Of a stretch of 64,000 nucleotides of DNA, positions 47,919 through 58,599 are shown one piece after another. The stretch is from Oikopleura dioica. Lineage: Eukaryota; Chordata; Appendicularia; Copelata; Oikopleuridae. Position numbers and translations under genes: made by a program. The stretch covers positions 6,887,001-6,951,000 of the forward strand of contig OU015567.1 in the NCBI GenBank assembly GCA_907165135.1. The letters run 5' to 3'. The notes under the pieces were generated by a model. That model made no database searches. It saw nothing but the letters and a program-made list of their open reading frames with translations, and was not told where the DNA came from. Every line of letters starts with the position of its first letter. Positions within the stretch are counted from its first letter, which is position 1.

Positions 47919-50702
47919 CTAATCATCGCGCAGAAACTTTTTGATCAAAAACGCGGATGCTCCGAGGAGTACCGCGAGGACCAGCAAAGAAACAGGGATG
48001 ATCAGGCTCAAGGACTTCTTTTCTTCTTTTTCGTTCAAAAGCTTTTCGTTTTGCTGTCCCACTGGCTGAATCGGCGCTACTCCGCTGTTTTGAGTGAGAA
48101 TTGGAACTGGCTGTTGATTTTGAATTTGAACAGGAACTGGCTGCTGAATCGGAATCGGAGCTGGACCATAAGGAGCTGGTCTTGGAAAAGCGGCAATAGC
48201 TGGTCGAGGAGCGACAGGTTGAGGAGCTGGATGCATTGCCATATTCGCCATGTTGTGGCTGCCTCCGAAAACACCAGCGCTTGCACGGTGCGCCGGATTT
48301 GGCAACTGATTCGGAACAACTGGAACTCGAGATCGGGGAGAAGGAATTCGCGCGACGGATGTTTTCTCAATCTTTCCGGCGAATGCGTTTGGTGCATATG
48401 TTGATGCTCGCTCTGAAAATGTTGAATAAGTCGAAGATGCTGAAAAAGTGCAAACTTTTTTTTTCGGAGGTCAGTTGTAAGAAGATAATTAAGTGTTGTA
48501 AGTTGCGAGTACTTACCACGTGTTTTTGAGACTTTCAACTTAAACCTCTTGGGCAAAAGTGGATTTGGATCAGAGTCCGCTCTCAAATACAGGGTCGCAG
48601 AGCTCCCATTTGTAATGAAAACTTTCGGATGCTGGCCGCAAAACCGATTGCCGGTCATATTCCAGTCGGCGCTGTCGGTAGTGATGCTCAGAAAGACGAT
48701 CTTGCAATTTGGCGAAACCGGAATGGAAAAGTCTTCGAATTCGATTTTGATGTTGAATCCCGGATCCGCGGTTACTCTATAATTGAAAGTTAGGTCTATT
48801 TTTACTGGACTCTTTGAAGTATGAATTCTGCGGGGTTGTTTTGACCAGCACAAGTCCGGTCAAAAAAGCTTACTCAAGCACTTATTTTTATAGAAAACAA
48901 AAGGCTTTAATTAAAAAAAAGGGATGTGACTCGAACGTGATAAATTTGAAAAGTATCAATCAAAAATTTGGAGTCTAAATTTTATTGAATTTATTTTTCG
49001 ACATACTAAATTGAAGTTGTTTTTCCAACAAGTAGAAAAATACTGTTTTCAATAAAAAGATCTCGCATCACGTCAAACATGTTTTTTTCAATGATAAGAG
49101 GACGTGAGAATTGCTAAAGTTACACTAACGTCCATGAATATTGCGCTTGAGTCGGCATATCTGCTGGATACTTTGGAGTTTTGATGTAGCTCGGGCTTCC
49201 GACGTGAATATTTGAGACTGCATCTTCCTCAGCTGAAAAGAAAGAATAAGCTACTAGAATCTACGGAAAGAAGGGCGTCTTGTTTTATGCACTAGAATTA
49301 ACCCTTGATCTGAAGGATCACGCGTAAGCTCGCAGGTCAAAATATCAAGCTAGTAATTGGACTTTTTCCTTCGTCAGGAGGTTTTTTCTGACATTCTTGG
49401 GGCATTTTTGAGGCATTTTGGAATTAAATTTATTCAGGGCTTGGAATTTAATGGAGCCAAACGTGACGGTGAAATGCAATTTGAATATTTTCCTCTCTTT
49501 TTTAACGGTCTAAAAATCGTCTCTTTCTATTGAAAAAAAACGAGGTTGATGTTCATTGGATGGAAGGAAACGTGCAAGAATGTGCAGGAGCTCTTTATCC
49601 TCCAATTTCGGATTCTTCAACCGACCCTAGTTATTCAAGAGCAACTGGGAGGTACACGACGAAAGGAATTTCGTTTCGCAGCGCGCTGAATTCCGCCGAG
49701 ATGATCTCCAAAAAAGATTTTTTCATTTCAAAGAAGCCATCTTCTCGGCCCACAAACACGTGTTTAGAGGTTAGGGAAGATCCGCACGGGTCTAGTAGTG
49801 GACGGATTTAGACCGATAGACTGAAAATAAGTCTCTTTTTTTCCGAGGCAAAAGGTAATTCTTGCTATCGCTTCCTACAAGCCGGATTTTGATACGCCAA
49901 AAACAAGCAAGAAGTGGATATTTGTCAAAGTAGTTTATAGTCATCAGAAAGCTTAAACTAAAGCCTGTATAATTTTGCAAAAAAAATCCAATTTTCAAAT
50001 TTCAAGTCAAATAAAGGCGGATTTAAAAAACTTGGAGCTTTTATTTTCCTCAGAAATGAGGCGATTTTACAATGATTTTTTGGTCGATACTGAATATGTA
50101 ACGAATGTAACGAATGTAACGAATGTAACGAGTTTGCTGACAATGTAACGAAAACGGAGACATGTTGTTTTTTTGTTAGCTGATTCTAGAAACTTTTTCT
50201 AAAGAGCGATCTTGGGGAGTTTTACTTTATTCAACAATTGAACATATCGAAAAGAGCAAAAAAAGACAAAAAGAATGCAGAATAGCATAAATATGGTAGA
50301 TTCGTTTTCCAAACCTGCTCTGAATGATTAAAAACGCCCGCTCCGCGGGTAAATTTGTAGGAAACTCAAGGGGATGAAATAAGATAAACAAAAAATCTCT
50401 AGAATTTTACTGACAATGTAACGAGAAAAAGACATGTTTTTGAGTTTTCGTTACATTCGTTACATTCGTTACATATTCAGTACCGTCGGATTTTTTAGGG
50501 TTAGGGTTAAAGTTAGTCATTTTACCCTCTAAGAATTTTCCAAAAGAACTAGATTAAAATATAAAAATAAAAAATAATTCCGCCTTCTTCGCGAAATATG
50601 GGGAATTTTTGCCAATTAAAAACTTTATTTAAGAAAATTAAGCATATTCAATTTTTACTTACCATAAGCAAAAGAACAAAGCAGCGTTAGAAACTTCATC
50701 AT
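47919..50702 (-). CDS. Single-CUB-domain membrane protein with Pro-rich stalk
   Basis: Exon 1 (50702 to about 50662) is a signal peptide, MMKFLTLLCSFAYG. After a 1.4-kb intron come the CUB exons: GSPSYIKTPKYPADMPTQ, YSWTVTADPGFNIKIEFEDF, CKIVFLSI and LPKRFKLKV, with the typical Y.W and F..F pattern and a few Cys. The stalk is rich in Pro, Gln and Ala (APQPVAPRPAIAAFPRPAP, then PVPIQ-type units). A membrane helix (LSLIIPVSLLVLAVLLGASAF) and a tiny cytoplasmic tail, KKFLRDD, end at 47919. Type I membrane protein, probably at the cell surface. CUB domains bind protein or carbohydrate partners; no specific family was recognised. The long first intron contains the element at 50088-50482. Confidence 0.8.
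50088..50482. mobile_element. Inverted-repeat element with 9-bp tandem ends
   Basis: Starts TACTGAATATG followed by four copies of ATGTAACGA. The right end mirrors this with CGTTACATT repeats and CATATTCAGTA. Inner blocks GACAATGTAACGA plus GACATGTT occur on both sides in the same orientation. No ORF. It sits in the first intron of the CUB gene. Repeated short motifs at both ends could be transposase-binding sites. Confidence 0.7.
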
Positions 50703-51834
50703 TCTCCACTGTCTCTTCTTTTCTCCCTCTTCTTTTGCTTATCTCTCGATTTTATTCAAGTCTTTCTGTTCCGAAAAATAGTCCCCGTAGACTGTGGCGT
50801 CGAAGGAGCCCAGGGAAGATAATTGGAGCTACTATCGGTGATATCTTTGCGAGAGGGCGCCGCAGAGCGCGCTCATGAATGCTCAGGCTGCTCTCTGTCG
50901 ACCTATCAATTTGGCGCCATCAGATAAGCTCCACGTTTCCTTTGACTGGTGAAAAAGTACGGAATATCGAAGCCAATTGGCCGTTGTGGCCCTACCCATG
51001 CGTAGAGGACGTGTTCTACTTCTAACGATTACGAGCATTTCGTAAGTAGAAACCAACAACATCTCCAAATTGGAGACTCCAATCTTTCAACCATTGTTTC
51101 GGCATGTCTACTTAATTGGATGAGACAATTATCCAACTTTATTGAATAATTAAACAAAACATTAGTATTTCTAATTAGTAGAGTTATTCTAAAGCAATTA
51201 TTTGAATAAACAAAATGATAAATTAAAATTGCTTAAGGACCCCCACTACGGTTTTTTTTCGATAATTTTCGTGGGAGAAGTCCTTAACTAGAAATCCTAC
51301 TAGAAATCCACTCCGCAGGCGCTAGAATTCTAGGTATTTTGACAAGCTGTCTTAGTTACCGGGGACTTAGGTTTTAAGGATATCATCATCTAGGTGCTCT
51401 AAAAACCCGCAATTTTTGATAATTTCAATCTTTGCTCCCAAAAACATAGGAACGTTTTGCATACTTCTATCGCCAGAAAAAAGCATGTGTAGAACATATA
51501 ATTTATGCTGCATGAAAATTGAAAATTGAACAAGTTCGAAAAAAAAAGAAAGAAATCTAACAAGTGTAAAAACCGTTTGTTTTTTATCTTCGCTAGATAA
51601 AATAAACCACCAGAAGCTTTATAAATAGAGCCCGACCTCATGAACAAGCAAAATCGGCTGCAGTAGATAAGTACTTACCACCGTTACGAATAAGTTTCAA
51701 AACTAGGTAATCAGAACGATTCTGATTACCTTTTTCATTTTGCGGGGGAATAAATGACAAGCGTCTCGTTAAAACTTTTTTTATGATTCGGGTTTGTACT
51801 CGGATTCAGAGAATTCCGTTGATTAATTTTAACC
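50703..51834. other. Intergenic between CUB and Kir genes (divergent)
   Basis: About 1.1 kb between divergent starts. AT-rich, no coding exon recognised. It should contain both promoters. A hairpin-like CGATTCTGATTACC/GGTAATCAGAACGATTC inverted repeat occurs near 51705-51730. Confidence 0.4.
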
Positions 51835-54800
51835 ATGGATGATACTTGTCTCGAGCAAAGTAAGAAAATTTTTACGATAACAGAGACTAATGAAGAAGAA
51901 TTGGGACTGCCGAGAAATCATAGCTCACATGATAATTTACACCACCACCATCATCACAATAGCAGAAGGGTTAGTCAAAAACTCATTTGGACATTTAAGG
52001 CTCTTCCGTTCTTCCCACGACAAAATTTGTTGTTTAAGGTTGTAGATATCAAGAATCGCCATTTGGTTGAAGCTATTTCTCCAAAATTTTACGTAGTGAC
52101 ACCCTTATTTTTCTCCGACAACTAATAGTTTAGACCTTTATCTTTTTCTGAGAAGTATTTTGAGCAGAAAAATAAGGGGGTTACTATGTTAAAAATTGGA
52201 AAATAAAAGACTGCAAGAAAATCCGATTCTTGATATCTACACCCTAAAGGAGGTCTGTTAATTCAATTTTCGAAGTGCCAGGGGGTCATCAATTCGATTT
52301 CCTTTTATTTCTAGCACACACAAGCAGCACCCCAGGTGCCGCATTTCCTTGGAACGCTGAAAGGCCGTGATCTAAAAACAGCAAAGCAGCTTTCTGCGCA
52401 CACTCGTCTTGTTGACAAAGGTGGACGAAACCAGGTTCATCTAAAAGATATGGATTGGGGCTCGGCAATTTCAATCAAACCCGCAATTTTCGAGCGCGTA
52501 AAAATACCGCGAGTTCGAAAAAACCATCAATCATAAGGTGAAAAGCGGAGCCCAGTGATAAGAGACCAGTCTCTTCATGAAGGATTATTTTACTTCAATG
52601 ATCGACACGCCTTGGTATTACGTGCTGGTCGGATTCTTCGTTTCGTTTATTGCAATGTGGGTCGCGTTCGGGCTAATTTACTGGCTCGTCGCTTATCAAC
52701 ACGGAGATATAGACCAGGGTGGGGAAAGGTCAACGGCACGGCACGGCACCGCGGCACGGACACGGCACGGCACGTGCCGTGCCGTGCCGCTCCTTTCAGG
52801 GAGTAAAGGTTTGGACACGGCACGGTGCCGCGGCACGAGAAAATGAAGCACCAGCAAATTCTCCTTGAATGATTCGTTTTTGGGCCGGATGATAGGAATT
52901 TTCGATAAGCGCTCTCATTTGGGCGCTGCATTTTGCCATGAACTGATTCATGAATCATCAAAGGGGTGAAAAGGGAAAATGTGAGGGGAGCCCAACAACA
53001 AACTGCTTTATTTTCCTCAGACTTGCTTTCTCAAAAAGAGAAAATGTCTCAAAAATCAATTTCTGATATTTTTCCTCCGCGGAAACGTCCGCGACCAGAG
53101 GACGACGAAGAAGTTTCTGAGGTCGATAATCCCGGACCGCAAAAGGAATGGCGACCGATCAGAGATCAGGCTGAGTCGCTAAGAGAGGAATTTCAGAGAG
53201 ATCCTGCTTTTCTCGGGATGGCTGGTTTCGAGGGAGAATACGTAATTGCCAGCTCGCAATTCACTGGAAATATTCGCTGTACTGCAGAGAACTGTCCGAA
53301 TCGATCTTCTTTCCGTGGCATCGCAAAAGGGAAGCCCAAAAAAGACCGAAGTAAGTTTAAGAAATTTGGGCAGTCTTTTATATAAAATTTCCTGCCCCTT
53401 ATTTTATTCGGGCAGTCTTTATTATAAAATTTCATGCCCTTTAATTTATTCGGGCAGTCCTCACTATAAAATTTCCTGTCCTTTTATACATGTGGGCAGT
53501 ATTATCTATAAAAATTCATGCCCTTTACTAATCATTTTTATAAGTGAGAGATCATCTCAAAGCGCATCATCTGAGATCAACTCGTCCTCAAACTCAGCCG
53601 AGCATCAACCCAATCGTCAACTTGCGCAACAAGAACCCTTTCAAACCGACAGCAAAGCAAAAAGAAGCAGTTGCAGACTGTGAAGCGAAGGCACTTGCGT
53701 CTCTCCATCTTCCACAAGGATTTTTCGGAAGGTATAAATAAATCATTGACTGACAAAAAATTAAACAAAATACAGCCAGCATATCCGTGAGCGCGATCGT
53801 CTTCTCCTGACAATTAGCAACTGCGATCCCAATCAACTCGAGCTTCTTGGCGGAAAAAACAAGAAATCAATGAAGACAAACCTAAACAACAGCTCGCTCA
53901 AAGTGAAAAATGCGATCATTGAAGTCTTGAAGAGGCCTGATTTCTGTTGTTTCAGATGCAAAGCTAGCTGCAGTGGCTCGTGAAACGTGCAAAAAGGAAT
54001 GATGGTAAAGGCAGTGGAGCTCTTCGATTTGCCTAGCAGCTACGGAGACTCCATCAACACTTTCATCGAAAATATGAGGAAGCCAAAAGAAAGACCAGAT
54101 CAAGACAAGCCGAAGAAATGGAATCATTTTCTTGAAGAGAGAGGCGACAATCCTGAAGAAAAAGACAAGATTCAGATCTATAGATTAAAGCATCCAAGCT
54201 CCACTGAGACTGATGAATCGATCAAGAAAAAACTGGAAACAGAAAAAGTCAGCTACACGAAAATAAAATCCCAATACAGAGGCATCCGGTTCAGCAACAA
54301 TTATGACAAATTTGGGACTGTTCTCCAGTACGAACACTTGATTCGCTCGATTCAACACGGAAGCCTGAAAGAGTTCTCTTATCTACTGGAGAATGTTGAT
54401 GTTCCAAACTTCGCATTTCTGAACGCAATCATGTTCATTTACCGACATCTTCATCCACTATTGCGTGCATCAGAAGAAAAAATCAGCTCGGTAAGTCCAA
54501 AAATAAGGGGCAGGAATCTTTATAAAAATCCTGCCCTAATCAATACAAATTAATTATGGGCAGGAATCTTTATAAAAAATCCTGCCCTAATCAATACAAA
54601 TTAATTATGGGCAGGAATCTTTATAAAAAATCGTGCCCTAATCAATACAAATTAATTATGGGCAGGAATCTTTATAAAAAATCCTGCCCTAATTGAACTT
54701 TTGTTATAACGTAAATTAAGGCTGCCGAGACTGTCCAGATACTCGCATCCGTTTGTTCCTTTGCTGCTTCTGTTGAGAAAGAATTGACGATCAAGTTCGG

Positions 54801-57800
54801 CAAGGACTCCTCCGTGACTTCCATTGGGGCGAAGCTGGCGAAAGGGCTCTATTACAAGGCGTCTCAAATGCTGTTTGAAGGATGCTGGCTAGAAAAACGC
54901 ATAAAGAAAAACGGAATTGATGATGGACCCGGAATCTGGAAAGGTCAAGAGCCGAAACGGGTTTGGCCTATTCACCACGCGCTACTTGTGCTCAACTTCT
55001 TCAAAAGAAATTGTAAAATCGTCAAGCTGGAAGATGCACTCAGCGAGGCTGCCAAGACCGACGAGTTCTATCGGGAAAATTTAAATTACGTACAGCAGCA
55101 AACGAAAAAATGGGCTCAATCCGGAATGGAGTATCTATCGGCACTTTCGAAAGTTCTGAACGAAAGCAGTATCGCAGAACCAGAGCTTGAAGAAGAAATA
55201 AACTTGGAAGAGCTCAATATCGCTGGCAATCGAATTGACCCGGAGTTGCTTCAAGAGAGCGAAGTTCGCGAGCCGCCTCCACCGAAAAATGATTTCGAGC
55301 TCGAAGTTGAAGCCTACAAAAAGTTGAACCTCCTTCAACTTGTCGCCTGGCAGAAGAAAATTGAGAAGAAAAACCCTCGAACAAACTGCGAGAGTTTCTT
55401 TCTCCGCGAATTCTGGACTTCCGAATTCACAAAAATCTACCTCTTCTCAAAAAATGCGCGTCGACTGTGAGTTTTTATCTTTTTCGAAAATAATTTGAAA
55501 AATTAAAGCTCCTTAATTGCCCATCGAGCTCTTCTTCCATCGAACGAGTCTTTGCAGAGGCAACTGCCGACTTGGGAAAGAATAAACCACGACTCAAGGC
55601 CCAAACAATTGAGCTCTACCGACAGCGAACCACGGCCGACCAGTTCCTCCAGCTCCTCCGAACAGTCTGCTTCAAGAACGATATCCCTTACACTTTTTAG
55701 CACTGTTCCTTGACATATTCTCTCTAAATAAACGGAAATAATTGGAAAAAAACGCGTTTTTTCGTGGTTTAAAAATCAGGGCAGTATATTTTACAGCAAT
55801 TCCTGCCCATAAAAGGGCACAATTTAGGGGCAGTCAATTTTACAGCAATTCCTGCCCTTAAAAGGGCACAATTTAGGGGCAGTCAATTTTACAGCGATTC
55901 CTGCCCTATTTTTCAAAATAAGAAATTTTTCTAGAACATCTATTGACATTCTGAGGTAGAAATCAAAAAACATTAGTTTAAAAGTGAAAAATGCCGAGAA
56001 AAGACCGCGATCAGATTGATGTTATCTGCCTGGAATGTCATAGCCTGTACCTTGATGGTTGGCGTTACCATATTGAGAGTATCAAGGTATTAATTAACGT
56101 TTATGATTTATAAATATTGTTAAAAGGATCATTTTCTGAAAAAACATTACACGATGATGATGACGAACAATCCTAAGCGTCAGTGGGAAATTATTCATAA
56201 TAATATTGAGATTATTCCAAAAGGCTCTCAATACGACTCGCTTTTCCATGTTTCGGACTACATCATCGGTATTTTTCTCACTTCAATTTATGAAAAAATC
56301 ATTTCAAGATACTTTTCATCAAGTTATCTGGGGCCCAAGACTGCGCATTTCCATACGATTCCGATACAGAGGCAAGCACAGTGCTCACCCTGAGCCCAAC
56401 TATACAATTCTTCCGATTTCGGAACTAAAATGGTCTCAAAAGCTCAAAATGTTCATTGACGCAGCCATTTCGAAGACAAAAGATGACAGGTTATCGATTC
56501 CTCAATTAGTATTTCAATAACAAAAGTCTAGAAAGAAGAGAAAATTAATAAAAACTATGCGCGATCGAAACCGTCATGGATATGACGCCGAAGAGCATCG
56601 AAATCAACGACTTTACTCTGGGTGTGGAGCATGTAATGCTCGTGAGAATCAAGAAGAACCGGCTCAACCTGAAGTCGAGTATTTTTAATAATATCTTTTA
56701 TTAAATAAAATTATATTCAAATAGTTTTGAGTGTTTTTTTACGAGAAAAAAAGGAAAAAACTGTGCCGTGCCGTGCTGTGCCGTGTCCCGGCACGCGTTC
56801 TTAAATTTTTTGCCGTGCCGTGCCGTGCCGTGCCGCGGCACAGGAATTTTTGGCGTGCCGTGCCGTGCCGGTGCCGTTGAATTTTCTTGAGACATTCCCC
56901 ACCCTGATATAGACTATTACAGCAATCCGGCGAACATGAGTGATCATACGTAAGTTTACAAAGCGCCATTTATGCATCGAGGAATGTGGTTTTGTTCATT
57001 GTTGAAATATTATTAGCGTTTGTGTGGACAATGTTTTCGACTTCACGACTGCCTTTTTATTCTCTTTGGAAGGTCAAACCACCATCGGCTACGGATCACG
57101 TGGCCCTACCGTAAGTTAGAAAAATGAGAAATTGTTTATCAGTAATTCAGATAGAGTTGCCTGAAAAACACTTTTTATTTTAGTCTTGTTTCTGTCAAAA
57201 TGCTTTTTACAGCAATTTCAGTGCTTTAAAATCTGATTGGCTTTAGTGCTCACATTTTCGAATCTGATTGGCCAAGAAAGAAACGTTTCTAGAACAAATT
57301 GTTTTTAAAAATTTTCAAAAAAAAAATATTTTTTTTTCCAACTACAACTAAAAAGAAAATTTGAAAAAATAATGATTTTTATCGTAAACAATTTGTTCTA
57401 GAAACATTTATTATAGATATAAGCCAATCAGATTTGAAAATCGGAAAACATAAGCCAATAAGATTTCAGAATTTAAGAAGAAACTTATCGAAAAATAAAG
57501 ATTGATCATGTCGTTGGTATTTTTTTTGTAAATAAAATTTTTAGATTCAATGCTGGTTTGTTGTTGTCGTCCAATTTATCCAGTGGCTCCTCGCTTACGC
57601 CTTCGATTCCCTCGTCGTTACAATCATTTTCACGAAACTAGCTCGCCCAAAATATCGAGCAAAGAGCATCGAGTTCTCAAAAAGCGCGGTCATCAACGAG
57701 CGCGACGGAAAGCTGGTGCTGATCGTCAGAGTCGCCAACCTCCGCGACTCGCTGATGCTGGACGTAACCGTCTCTGGCAAGTTATTGAAAACGCGGCGAA

Positions 57801-58513
57801 CTCCGGACGGCGAATGGCTCGCACTTGAAGAGCGCAACGTCGAATTCGACAATTCTAAGGCCCTTTTCCTCACTCAACCGGTCGGTAAGTGCATTCTTCT
57901 GCATCAAGAGAACTGAAATCATTAAAATTGCAAGACTATATCCACACTATTGACGAGAGATCACCGCTTTACGAGTTGTCGCAGAGTATCCTCGACCGCG
58001 ATGAAGAACCACTTGAACTTGTTGTGATTATGTCCGGTAAAATTTTACTGTCACTGACTTTTACTTACTGTGTTACAGGCATTGTGGAAGGGACTGGAAT
58101 GGCATGCCAAGTGAGAACGTCTTATATTCCCAATGAAATCTTTTGGGGACATAGATTCAGGCCAACGAATTGGGGCTCGAACGCGAAAAGGAAAAGCTTT
58201 ATTTTTCATAAATAAACGATTCAGAACAGGATTGAGCCCCAAAAAGATTACCAAAATAAGACGCTCAATCGATTCCAAGTCGACTACAAAATGTTCCATG
58301 AGCACTATCTGGTAATTAAACATCTCACTAGTCCTTTTGTTACAAAAATATTGGAAGATTGAGCCACTAATGTCTGGAAGAAGCGCAGAAGATCGCGACT
58401 TCGACCGAGAGTCGGAAAGATCGTCAACGACGCAAGAGTATGATACTATCACTCATGAAGTGGCCGTTCGAGCGAATATTCTGGCCAATATGATGACGAA
58501 TACATCCATTTGA
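51835..58513 (+). CDS. Inward-rectifier K+ channel (Kir), split by a hAT transposon
   Basis: Conducts K+ inward across the plasma membrane as a tetramer. Start MDDTCLEQSKKIF with a His run; second exon TRLVDKGGRNQVHLKD; then the slide helix and M1 (SMIDTPWYYVLVGFF, FGLIYWLVAYQHGDID). A hAT element (52715-56906) interrupts here. Coding resumes with YYSNPANMSDH, the pore helix and filter (FSLEGQTTIGYGSRGPT), M2 in the exon from 57544 (IQWLLAYAFDSLVVTIIFT) and the cytoplasmic domain (LARPKYRAKSIEFSKSAV, HTIDERSPLYELS, GIVEGTGMACQVRTSYIP, WGHRF, RFQVDYKMFHEHYL). The tail ends NTSI, stop 58513. The M2-exon family match is strong; the second-exon donor is uncertain. One intron (from 58153) is best explained as GC-AG. 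Precise removal of the transposon would restore the frame. Confidence 0.93.
52733..52845. repeat. Left subterminal CGGCACGG array of the hAT element
   Basis: Repeated CGGCACGGCA units with an inverted GTGCCGTGCCG block form strong hairpin potential. The matching array lies at 56762-56880. Such arrays are the usual binding sites of hAT transposases. Confidence 0.75.
53044..55700 (+). CDS. hAT transposase
   Basis: Starts MSQKSISDIFPPRKRPRPED. A BED-like zinc finger is split over the first intron (IRCTAENCPN, then LRDHLKAHH). The middle exons include FDLPSSYGDSINTFIENM, FSYLLENVDVPNFAFLNAIM, then after an intron WPIHHALLVLNFF. The C-terminal dimerisation segment reads LNCPSSSSIERVFAEATADL and LKAQTIELYRQRTTADQFL, stop at 55700. 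The C-terminal SxxxER motif is the hAT hallmark. Two junctions are off by one base (near 53994 and 55455), and each would be corrected by one more A in an adjacent A-run; these may be sequence errors or early decay. Introns 1 and 4 contain arrays of GGGCAG hairpins. Confidence 0.8.
53367..53525. repeat. GGGCAG hairpin array 1, in a hAT intron
   Basis: Four near-copies of a unit of about 40-45 bp, each starting GGGCAGTCTTTAT and ending AAATTTCCTGCCC or a variant. Each unit can fold by pairing GGGCAG with CTGCCC. Related arrays occur at 54508 and 55778. Confidence 0.75.
54508..54692. repeat. GGGCAG hairpin array 2, in a hAT intron
   Basis: Four tandem units of about 56 bp: GGGCAGGAATCTTTATAAAA, then ATCCTGCCCTAATCAATAC. 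The copies are almost identical, so the amplification is recent. Each folds as a hairpin. Confidence 0.85.
55778..55905. repeat. GGGCAG hairpin array 3, after the transposase
   Basis: Three tandem units of about 49 bp with GGGCAGTCAATTTTACAGC and ATTCCTGCCCTTAAAAGGG. Same stem as arrays 1 and 2 but a different loop, just downstream of the transposase stop. Confidence 0.8.
55991..56520 (+). CDS. Second hAT-borne ORF, zinc-finger-like
   Basis: Three exons: 55991-56085 region (MPRKDRDQIDVICLECHS), an exon from about 56127 (DHFLKKHYT) and one from about 56321 ending at 56520 (WGPRLRISIRFRYRG). About 130 residues. CLEC with a following HFLKKH suggests a C2H2/BED-like finger split by an intron, so it may be an accessory DNA-binding protein of the transposon. 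Not recognised beyond that. Confidence 0.55.
56557..56688 (+). CDS. Third hAT-borne small ORF (43 aa)
   Basis: ATG to TAA open frame of 43 residues (MRDRNRHGYDAEEHRNQRL, then CGACNARENQEEP). It has one CxxC pair and acidic/Gln-rich ends. It is short enough to be chance; its position right after the second ORF and before the AT-rich 3' part is the only support. Confidence 0.3.
   Translation: MRDRNRHGYDAEEHRNQRLYSGCGACNARENQEEPAQPEVEYF
57230..57475. repeat. Inverted repeat in the Kir pore-M2 intron
   Basis: Left CTGATTGGC plus GTTTCTAGAACAAATTG; right CAATTTGTTCTAGAAAC plus GCCAATCAG, with an A/T-rich loop. Likely a short foldback element; no target duplication recognised. Confidence 0.55.
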
Positions 58514-58599
58514 AAGTTCAATTCTGTACTCTGATTTTCAATAATGTAAAACAAACAATCTCTAGAACGGAAAATATATGCGCATATTTTAATTTTGAG

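Larger units (their letters stand above)
52715..56906 (+). mobile_element. Complete hAT transposon, 4192 bp, inserted in the Kir gene
   Basis: Ends CAGGGTGGGGAA at the left and TTCCCCACCCTG at the right, with ATATAGAC duplicated on both sides (52707-52714 and 56907-56914). Subterminal zones are packed with CGGCACGGCA/TGCCGTGCCG units (52733-52845 and 56762-56880), as expected for hAT transposase-binding arrays. It carries a multi-exon transposase (53044-55700) and two short ORFs. The intact duplication and coding capacity indicate recent insertion. It lies between the codons for Asp and Tyr in the Kir loop after M1, same orientation as the host gene. Confidence 0.93.

Noticed and set aside
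54508-54692. CRISPR-like regular repeats
   Set aside because: The units are contiguous tandem copies without variable spacers, inside a eukaryotic transposon intron.
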